Assembly (NCBI GenBank): GCA_016758965.1
Contig: JAEPRB010000402.1
Span: forward strand, 8,557-25,190
Length of the DNA stretch: 16,634 bases
Direction of reading: 5' to 3'
DNA from: Circinella minor
Taxonomy: Eukaryota > Mucoromycota > Mucoromycetes > Mucorales > Lichtheimiaceae
The notes beneath the pieces are model-generated. The model searched no databases. It saw only the letters and a program-made list of their open reading frames with translations, and was not told the DNA's origin. A program made the position numbers and the translations under genes. Positions 9,866-16,634 of the stretch are shown here, one piece after another; position 1 is the first letter of the stretch; every line of letters begins with the position of its first letter.

Positions 9866-10273
9866 GTTGTAGAGTAAACCCAAGTCTATAGTAATCCCAG
9901 GTCAATTTATGATACAATGGAAATAGAAAAGTGATACGGTGCATTCTGTCTTAAACCGTCAATTTTCGAAAATTGCAAATATTTTAAATCCCGTCGGACA
10001 ATATTATATCCACAGTTAAAGGTGTTAAACCCTGTATTTAGCAATTGATAATATAATAATGTAATGGTCAAAAATGTTTGAGCTACTTTTATTGTTTTAC
10101 ATATTAAAAAAAAATGGGTAGTGCTACCTGTGCGATTTTTTTTTCTTAACGGTGCGATTTTTTTCTGGCGGGTTTTCAATTATCGTAGTACAGCGCAAAC
10201 TGCCATAGCCAATCCTCTTGTGACATTGGCAGTACGATTTCATTTACTAAACAGACTTCATAAAAAAAACTAA

Positions 10274-10870
10274 TACGATTTTTTTTCTTTATATAATAAC
10301 TTCTTATGAATGATACTCGTTTTAATGCATTTTACACTATTGAAACCATTTTACTGAAATAAATAATATAAAATATATCAATTTTTACTTCTCACTGGTG
10401 TCTTGCTCGAATATGATCCACAAAAAAACGATAATACTCTTGGATTATTTAAAACAGCTTTATTGGTGCGATTTTTTTTTTTTTTTTACTTCTGAATGGC
10501 ATTGCTAATAATTTATTTGATAATGTAAAACTAGTCTACTAAAATATATAATATAAAGATGTAATGATTATTACCGCTCATTAGTATCAATTTGCTCGAA
10601 TATTAACACAAAAAAGAGGTTGTACTTTTGGATTATATGGGTTTTTTTAAAAAAAAAAATACAAGTGCTTATCCGTGCGATTTTTTTTTTTTTACTTCTG
10701 AATGGCATTGCTAATAGTTTATTTGATAATGTAAAACCAGTCTACTAAAATATATAATATAAAGATGTATTAAATATCACCGGCTATTGATATCAACTTG
10801 CTCGAATATTATCCACATAAAAGAGAAAATACTTTTGGATTATTTGACTAAAACAGCTTTATTGGTGCGA
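10274..10870. repeat. ~190-209-bp tandem repeat with GTGCGATTTTTT boundaries
   Basis: Two well-matched units start with GTGCGATTTT at 10466 and 10675, and the array ends with the same motif at 10865. Each unit contains ACTTCTGAATGGCATTGCTA, GTCTACTAAAATATATAATA, TTGCTCGAATATTA and TTTTGGATTAT in the same order. A more diverged unit precedes them (start about 10274, sharing TTGCTCGAATATGATCCACA and AAAACAGCTTTATTGGTGCG). Extra isolated GTGCGATTTTTT motifs occur at about 10132 and 10150. This looks like a satellite or nested MITE array; it is non-coding. Confidence 0.85.
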
Positions 10871-11090
10871 TTTTCTTTTGATAGCTTGATATTTTTCATA
10901 TCTCTTATGGTGTAATTTTCAAAGCCAAAAATATATGAAACAATAAGTTGATTATATCCATTTGTAATCTCATTTTAATAAGATATATTTGGGAAATGTA
11001 AAAAGTATTATGATGAAGAAGTATAAAGCTGGACGGTAGGAAGAAAAACAAAAGAAACTTAAGTAGATAGGAATATGAAGTCCTTATATG

Positions 11091-11142
11091 TAATAATAAT
11101 AATAATAATAAGATAAGAAGATATATATATATATATATATAT
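11091..11142. repeat. TAA microsatellite followed by an AT dinucleotide run
   Basis: TAA repeats occupy about 11091-11111 and an AT run of about 11 units occupies about 11120-11142. Confidence 0.9.
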
Positions 11143-11278
11143 GAAAAAAGAAAGGATAAAGAGATGGAGAAATAGTAATCAAGTGGTGATTATACTAAGT
11201 AAAAATTGAATGATATTATTGTTGTTAGTTTTCCTGGTACATATTTTTGCCCTATACACGATTTTTCTTCATTCGTAG

Positions 11279-13323
11279 TCATGCATACTCTAAGAGTTTT
11301 TCGTCCCCTGCATGCTCCACCTGCATCATGTCGAATTCGTTTAATTTGTTATCTCGTCGAGCTTCTTTTATATCTTCACGAATTAACAGTGCACCAGTTT
11401 CCGGGATTAAAACTTGTTGGATGTATGACATAGGTCTTAAACCATATGTTTCAATGTTCCCTGAAAGTTTTTTCAAATATAACAAGACTAATGTATCTGC
11501 AATAACAATTTGTCCTCGATCCCCATAATAGCCAACCTATAAGCAATATAAATAGATTTTGTTAAACATTGTTTAATTTGACTATTATTACTAAAATTAT
11601 AAATTATTATTACTATTATACATACTGAAAATTCGTATGCTTCATGCAACATTTGGACCATGCTTTGGGCTTTTCTACTTCCAAGCTCTTTTATTGATCT
11701 GATAGCTTGTCTCAGATAAAAGCTATCTTACGTCCCAGCAATGATTCCATCAAGTTGGCTTTTCAAATTTTCTATCTGATTCTTTAGCACCCCAAAATCA
11801 ATAGACAAAGAGTAGCATTCTTCCAATGCTACTGGCTTGTAATCGCATTCAAATCGATGTGTCTAACAGAAGTGATCACGTTCTTGTTTACTCAGACCAA
11901 GCATATCATGTAATTTTATTACCTCTCACTGCTTCATGCTCATTGGTCATTGTCTAAGTAGATACTTTTGAAAATACTTCTGTATTCTTTCGGCTATAGA
12001 GTATTTATAATGTAGCTCTTGCATTTCTTTTGTGAATGGGGTGGGTACCTTTTCTTTACAGAAGTAGCATTGGCTTACTATATACAGTACATAGTGTATC
12101 AGAAATTTTAGTAATAAATACAAAAAATATTTTACTGTAAAAAAAAAGTGACACTTACGAGAACCCTCACGACTGCCAATCAACAGAGGGCTCAACACGG
12201 CATCTGATTCATTGATTTCCAATATATCCATTAGTGTTGGATGTATCTTGTTAATTGTTGATAGCTTGTAGCATACAAGGGTGGTCTTGTCTGGTTGACA
12301 AAGTACTTCTTGTGAGGTTTGTGATACTCGATTCGTTATAATTTCGACACCAGGTTTAAGATTGTCAAAGCGAGCCAGGAATCGCTCACTTTGATATTCA
12401 ATAGTTGCAACTATATAAAAATGGAATCCATCATTAGTCACACTGTGTACCTTCGAATGTAGCATGTAATTTGCATCATCAAACTTCATCTCATATGGAA
12501 AATTTGTGTAATGAATTCTATTTGATTCCGGATCATTCCACATAGCAGCCCCAATCAACAAAAACGGAGAATATTTTGTGATTATGTTTTCTTGGGTAGC
12601 ATCATTGTTGGCACAGTCCTTCGAATTACATTTTGCTGGACGTGGATTCAGTATATGATGAGCATAGAAGTGGTCTATAAATTCAATAGGATCTTTTGTA
12701 GTTATCTCGCTAGTAACTGTATCAATATCTAGTAGCAGATTTTCACGTGTTGATTTAAAATCACAGGAGGAACAGGTCGTGGAACAAGTGTATGTCAGAA
12801 AAACGTTTTGTTTCATTGTCCATGAAGTCTTTAAGAGTAAATGATGTTTTAAGAAATAATGAGCACTGTTCATTTGTTGATCTGAAAATTCGGGAAGATC
12901 CCAAGCAAAGCGGCGTGCAATACTGGTAGCCATTGATCTGCCAGTCATGGTATTCTTTTGATGATAGTGCGAGGAAAGACGGAGCATAATATTAACTATA
13001 TTGTATGTTGTGTGTAGTAATGAAATAGAGTCGAGATTTATATACGGCAGTATTGAACTCCAAAGCATTTCCATTGGCGCATCGATAAAGCAAGAATTAT
13101 TGCTGTTCAGCTCGCGATACAGTTCATATGGCACTACTTTTTTTTAAAATTTTGTTAGTTTTTTACTTACAGCAAATAAGAAAATATATTTAAAAATAAT
13201 AAATCACGAATTACCTTTGGTATGTAATATATGGGATGTGTCTCCTTGATTAGTACTACATCTTACGTTTTTGATACGATGTTTAGGAATATTTAAAATT
13301 GGGATGTTGCTTTTCTCTGATTT
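11279..13323 (-). pseudogene. USP-like cysteine peptidase fused to an RTC4-like domain, inactivated
   Basis: Exons read right to left: about 13323-13215, 13133-12159, 12077-11626 and 11536-11279; introns 13214-13134, 12158-12078 (GTAAGT) and 11625-11537 keep the frame. Exon 2, numbered from the valine codon at 13134, has a USP-like layout. NNSCFIDAPMEML gives a candidate catalytic Cys15, a zinc-ribbon-like CSSC (121-124) and CNSKDC (169-174) follow, then NDGFHFYIV (His238) and ARFDNL (Asp257). Exons 3-4 carry an RTC4-like domain: CYFCKEKVPTP, FC.THRFE, IDFGVLKNQI, GYYGDRGQIVI, YIQQVLIPETGALLIREDI. In-frame stops are TGA 11949-11947, TGA 11928-11926, TAG 11865-11863 and TAA 11730-11728, all inside homologous-looking sequence, so the downstream RTC4-like part belongs to the same gene. 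Cysteine peptidase domains occur in several fungal DNA transposons; placing this one in such an element is inference. The N-terminal exon abuts LTR-like DNA. Confidence 0.7.
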
Positions 13324-13474
13324 CACTACGTAAAAGTGAAAAAGAGATAAAAGGACTTGTTTTTATTATTAATTGAGGGTTATAACTATTTGTATGGGCT
13401 AAGCCCAATTGTACAACTCAAGCTTATTTTACTAAGCTTGGGTTCCTGGTCACCATATTACCTAAATGGTAACA
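13300..13474 (-). mobile_element. Truncated LTR (start preserved), retrotransposon relic
   Basis: On the minus strand a polypurine tract is followed immediately by TGTTACCATTTAGG, the usual layout of the 5' edge of a 3' LTR. The sequence continues about 150-170 bp with self-complementary pieces (AAGCTT..AAGCTT, GGGCTTAGCCC). It reaches a small palindrome at 13321-13341 (TTTCACT/AGTGAAA arms) typical of LTR R/U5-like sequence. No matching ..AACA end with target duplication could be fixed, so the left limit is approximate. It may overlap the first exon proposed for the USP/RTC4-like gene. Confidence 0.5.
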
Positions 13475-13487
13475 TTCTCCCCCTCTT
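13475..13487 (-). other. Polypurine tract (AAGAGGGGGAGAA)
   Basis: A 13-base all-purine run lies directly against the TGTTACC start of the LTR-like sequence. It is the expected primer site for plus-strand DNA synthesis in LTR retrotransposons. No integrase or other pol sequence is readable on its upstream side (13488 onwards). Confidence 0.55.
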
Positions 13488-13878
13488 AAACCAGAGGATA
13501 AAAATATGGAAAGTATATCAGATAAAATAAAATAAAATAAAGAAAACAGAATCAAATAAAATAAGATACAATCACAGAATAATGATAAATTTTCTAAACT
13601 AAAATGGTGATAACAAATGGGGTCTTGACTTTGGTAGATAATAAATATAAGTGTGGTAGAGAAGTAAAAAAAATAAAAAGTAAAAAGTAAAAAAGTAAAA
13701 GAAAAAGAATAAAAAGAACGGGTTAATGTTTCATCCAGTATCTGGGTATAATCTGAGATTCTGGAACATTTTTTTATAGGGGCTTTGTAAAATTTTTTTA
13801 ATTCCTTGCTTCCTTTTACTGTTGCACATTATTTTCCCAGATTTTGTAATCTTGATTTTACTTTTATTTTTATTTACC
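13488..13878. other. Purine/A-rich spacer, no gene seen
   Basis: The spacer holds AAATAAAATA and AAAAAGTAAAAAGTAAA runs and no readable protein. Near its right end, TTTTTTTAATTCCTTGCTTC at 13793-13812 resembles a leader found again before the tnp2 gene. Confidence 0.5.
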
Positions 13879-14121
13879 ATGCCTGTTACTTTGATTTCGG
13901 ATGCTATTACTCGATCTACCTTGACTCATGAAGGGGGTATTTCAGTTGCGGATTTTGAACGTCATTGTGTGGATCTTGGTACTTGTGTTTGGGTACCTGC
14001 TAATACATTAGCTCCTGAAATAGATTATGGCTTTTTTCGTCCCAGTAATGTCTGTCAATTATGTTTTTGCCGCAGACACTGCGCGAAAAATGGATTATTA
14101 CGCGGTTGCAAGACAGTGTAA
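13879..14121 (+). CDS. Small cysteine-rich hypothetical protein
   Basis: An 80-residue reading frame from ATG 13879 (MPVTLISDAITRSTLTHEGG) ends CQLCFCRRHCAKNGLLRGCK before a TAA at 14119. The codon choice and lack of homopolymers contrast with the AT-rich flanks, so it looks like real coding sequence. The Cys cluster C-x2-C-x-C-x3-C near the C-terminus could bind metal. No family is recognised. There is no signal peptide from this ATG; the hydrophobic run upstream (ILILLLFLF) precedes it in the same frame and might belong to the protein if an upstream start were used. It could be a whole small protein, a first exon, or a fragment of the element that carries the tnp2 gene 780 bp downstream. 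Confidence 0.45.
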   Translation: MPVTLISDAITRSTLTHEGGISVADFERHCVDLGTCVWVPANTLAPEIDYGFFRPSNVCQLCFCRRHCAKNGLLRGCKTV

Positions 14122-14902
14122 TAATTGTCTAATATGCTGTTGGGATCATTGAATAAATAAATACGCGAGTTGCAGTATATTCAGAAACCATATATAGTAT
14201 TTGTATTTGATGATTTCCTTTTATATTTAATAAACTTTATAACATGCAAGTGAAAAAAAAACTAATGCACAAAAATTATTGTATCGATAATATAGCACTT
14301 ATATATCCCCCTTTTTTTATTGCTTATAGATAGTCCCCTGACTTTTTTTTGTATAATATGAGAATTGTGTATGCACTCGAATTTTTTTTCCTTTGCATTT
14401 TATTATGTATAAACAAATAATTATTTGTTACATATTATTTTTATGATATAAAGATCGTGTAATACTCTCAATGAAAGGGGGGATTTATTTATTTTGATTT
14501 TTTTATTCTTTGCATTTTATTATAAACAAATAATTATCTGTTACATATTTTCTATTATGATATAATAATCTTGTATATACTCAATGAAGGGGGGAGGGAT
14601 TTTTTTTTATCTTTGAATTTTATTATAAACAATAGATGATTTGTTATTAGATAATTAATTGTATCATCATAAACCATTGAAAATTATGCAACTTTGGGTA
14701 ATTAAAGATATAAAGAAAAGGGAAACTCAGAAAGCAAGTTAATTTAATATTTTAATGATATTAAAGCATGCAATATAAAGCAAAAGGGAATATTGGATAA
14801 GGAGCTATAAGTAATATAAAAGAGCATGGTATAAATTCAAAATAAAAAGAGAGAATCAGTACCATTACCATTTTTTAATTCCTTGTCTTTCTTTTTGACT
14901 GA
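14122..14902. other. AT-rich upstream region of the tnp2 gene
   Basis: This stretch has no gene. It includes a three-copy degenerate repeat (about 14340-14670) and G- or C-runs such as TATATCCCCCTTTTTTT at 14302-14318. These could be subterminal repeats of the transposon that carries the tnp2 gene; no terminal inverted repeat can be confirmed because the other end lies outside the window. Confidence 0.45.
14340..14670. repeat. Degenerate ~100-115-bp tandem repeat, three units
   Basis: Each unit has, in order, a CTCAATGAAGGGGGGA-type segment (weak in unit 1), a T-run, TTTGCATTTTATTATAAACA, AATAATTATTTGTTACATAT and TATGATATAA. Units start at about 14354, 14451 and 14565; the third is the most diverged. 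Confidence 0.75.
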
Positions 14903-16634
14903 ATGGAGGACAATCGCAATGACCGTTTAGTTGCATGTTTTTGCCGGCAGTGTGGTTTGACCAATAATGGTTTTCAAATCGTGACAGCACGAGTGCGAGA
15001 ATATCATGAAGACCGGTCCTTAAGAGAATATACATTTAATAGATTCTCACATAATGGTAGCTTTAATATATTCTATATTCTTTTGAGTGTTAGTTAATAA
15101 TTTATAACTTATCTATATATATATATACATATAGTATCTGCCATCATAGCTAATATTGAAGCTAATACCCAAAGTGAAGCTGGATCACCTATATCCTTAT
15201 CTCCAGATGCCAATATGGATATAGATATAGGCGATTTTATAATTGATGATGCTCCTGCTCCTTCTCCTGGTATGGGTTAATATTTTAGTTGTAGCAGTCG
15301 TGTACAAAAGTTATTTACCGATTTTTCATACTATAGATGCAGTTTCAAGCCATCGCCTCGTTCCTTTTAATAATGAAGACGAGGTATTTGCAGTTGACGA
15401 CGATGAGTTTGTTAATGGAGAGCTGAATGACAATGAAGTCATTAATGCCGAAGATCTCGAATTTGGTAATGATGGAGACATTGAAAACGATGTAGCAAAT
15501 CATGACCAAGGTTGGTTTACACATAGCAATTTTATTGTATTAAATAGCAAAATTCTAACCGAATAATATTTACAACTATAACTAAAAAAGGCACTTACTT
15601 TGATCCTCCACCGGCAACTACACCAGAAATATACACATATCAGCACCCACTAATTCTCGTTGTGATCTTTCTTGTGCTATTCCAACTTTATTTTGTTTCC
15701 GAGCACTTGTCAAGTATCATCATCAACTTTTGTATTGTTCTTCTTCAAGATATATACCCAACGGCCAGCATTCCCACTTCACTTGCAACTTTGCGTCGTA
15801 TTACTGGCTTCTCTACTTTAACAGATTCATTACGTAAATATGTTTCTTGCCCACGATGTCACAGCTTATTTCTCCTCGCCGATCCAAACTGTCCAAGGAC
15901 GTGCACCAACGACGATATCCGTTATCCTAACTCATGTCAAAATGTACTGTTCAGAACAATTCGTAATTACTGGAAACCCATAAAGGAATATTCGTACCAG
16001 CCTTTATCTTCTAGTATAACGAGGTTATTCATGCGGCCAAGTTTTGAAGCAAAGATAGAGGAATGGCGAAGTCGCAGTCGTGTTGCTGATACATTTTATG
16101 ATGTTTTTGATGGTGACATGTGGAGAGAATTTGCTGATCGGGATGGCCATCAATTTGTTGCAGAGCCCCGTTCGTTATTATTAACTTTAAATGTTGATTG
16201 GTTTGGTCCATTCGAAAATTCGACATACTCGTGTGGTGCTATCTATCTGACTGTCAATAACCTCCCACGATCTGAACGTTTTAAAACTGAAAATGTCATC
16301 CTTATTGGTGTGATGCCTGGTCCTCGAGAAGCAAGTACTTCCGATATAAATCATTACCTTCGACCTATAGTTGATGAGTTGTTGGAATGGTATAATGGTA
16401 AAAGAATTGTTACAGCGGAACATCCAGATGGGGTTTGCGTTCGATTGGCTCTGTTGAATGTTGCTTGTGACATACCTCCTGCTCGGAAAGTAAGTGGTTT
16501 CACCTCACACGCAAGCCGCTGTGGTTGCCACAAATGCCATCGCCAGTTTTCTGTTTTCCCTGGTACAACGAACCTCGATTACTCTGGGTTTGACATTGAT
16601 AACTGGATATCACGTACAATGGAGGATAATCGGG
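14903..16634 (+). CDS. tnp2/Plavaka-type (CMC superfamily) transposase, 3' end off window
   Basis: Exon 1 runs 14903-15056, exon 2 15135-15269, exon 3 15337-15510 and exon 4 15591 to the edge. The introns (78, 67 and 80 nt; GT..AG) are all phase 1, and every join keeps frame. The start MEDNRNDRLVACFCRQCG has an N-terminal Cys cluster. Exons 2-3 are acidic linkers (DIDIGDF, AVDDDEFVNGELND). Exon 4 begins GTYFDPPPATTPEIYTYQHP and has a hydrophobic stretch (HPLILVVIFLVLFQLYFV). A zinc-binding region follows (YVSCPRCHSLF, CPRTC). The tnp2 core comes next: VFDGDMWREF, LLLTLNVDWFGPFEN, CGAIYLTVNNLPRSERFK, NVILIGVMPGPREAS, NVACDIPPARKVSGFTSHAS and CGCHKCHRQFS. These match the tnp2 (Pfam Transposase_21) layout, including the DWF-Asp region. 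I see no stop or frameshift, so unlike its neighbours it may be functional. The last catalytic part and the C-terminus are beyond the window. Confidence 0.88.

Larger units (their letters stand above)
9394..11278. other. Repeat-rich non-coding interval
   Basis: No protein-coding signal is seen in these 1.9 kb. The stretch is built largely of tandem repeats: a 22-bp array near 9700-9787, an AAT microsatellite, a ~200-bp family at about 10274-10870, and TAA and AT microsatellites near 11091-11142. Short ORFs across 9907-10179 translate homopolymer runs and are not supported. Confidence 0.6.

Noticed and set aside
9907..10179. Minus-strand ORF of about 90 codons
   Set aside because: Translated homopolymers and repeat boundary motifs; no domain-like pattern.
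11206..11528. Plus-strand ORFs
   Set aside because: They are antisense to the RTC4-like exon 11536-11279, whose minus-strand translation has recognisable motifs.
12078..12158. Transmembrane helix in the USP/RTC4-like protein
   Set aside because: It has clean splice sites (GTAAGT..TATAG) and its removal joins the domains; treated as an intron.
15243..15310. Apparent signal peptide or membrane anchor (MMMLLLLLLVW...)
   Set aside because: It is the +1 frame of exon 2 (DDAPAPSP) read into the intron 15270-15336. The splice-consistent frame gives an acidic/Pro linker.

Overview
The window looks like AT-rich nuclear DNA from a fungus, most likely an early-diverging lineage (Mucoromycota, Mucorales-like). 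The evidence is short spliceosomal introns (about 67-126 nt, GT..AG, many with CTAAC/TAAC-like branch sites), very T/A-rich spacers with long homopolymers, and transposon protein types that I associate with that group. No bacterial, plasmid or CRISPR signature and no housekeeping gene is visible. Everything recognisable is transposon-derived or has the character of a mobile-element passenger, so this is a transposon graveyard or nested-insertion region.

Layout, left to right. (1) 1-2906, minus strand: one broken multi-exon gene. It has an acidic N-terminus, a DUF6729-like zinc-ribbon module, a DDE/RNase-H-like core (HTFK and FTDN motifs) and a C-terminal WRN-type DEDDy 3'-5' exonuclease that runs off the left edge. 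It carries a 365-bp TA-flanked MITE (1989-2353), two frameshifts and one in-frame TGA. (2) 2990-5315: two short coding remnants, one of them a zinc knuckle, then AT-rich repeat-bearing DNA. (3) 5318-5877: a Ty3/gypsy RNase H fragment on the minus strand, cut off by a ~23-bp minisatellite on one side and by a 15-bp inverted-repeat hairpin on the other. (4) 7258-9393, plus: a Mutator-like (MULE) transposase with three in-frame stops and substitutions at key residues. (5) 9394-11278: non-coding DNA rich in tandem repeats, including a ~190-209-bp family with GTGCGATTTTT boundaries. (6) 11279-13323, minus: a gene encoding a USP-like cysteine peptidase domain followed by an RTC4-like domain. It has four in-frame stops, and its upstream side abuts a truncated LTR with its polypurine tract. 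(7) 13879-14121, plus: a small cysteine-rich ORF. (8) 14903-16634, plus: four exons of an apparently intact tnp2/Plavaka-type transposase that continues past the right edge.

The genes are not an operon or pathway. They are separate, partly nested elements of different ages. The right-hand tnp2 copy is the only gene without visible lesions and is probably the youngest. The seven in-frame stops in the MULE and USP/RTC4 genes and the one in the exonuclease gene could each arise by a single C-to-T change on the coding strand, which suggests cytosine deamination or a RIP-like process. The least ordinary items are the two composite proteins (DUF6729 + DDE-like core + exonuclease; USP-like + RTC4-like) and the MITE whose conceptual removal restores the host exon's frame exactly. 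All exon joins are read by eye from splice motifs and frame continuity. Family names come from motif recognition, without a database search.
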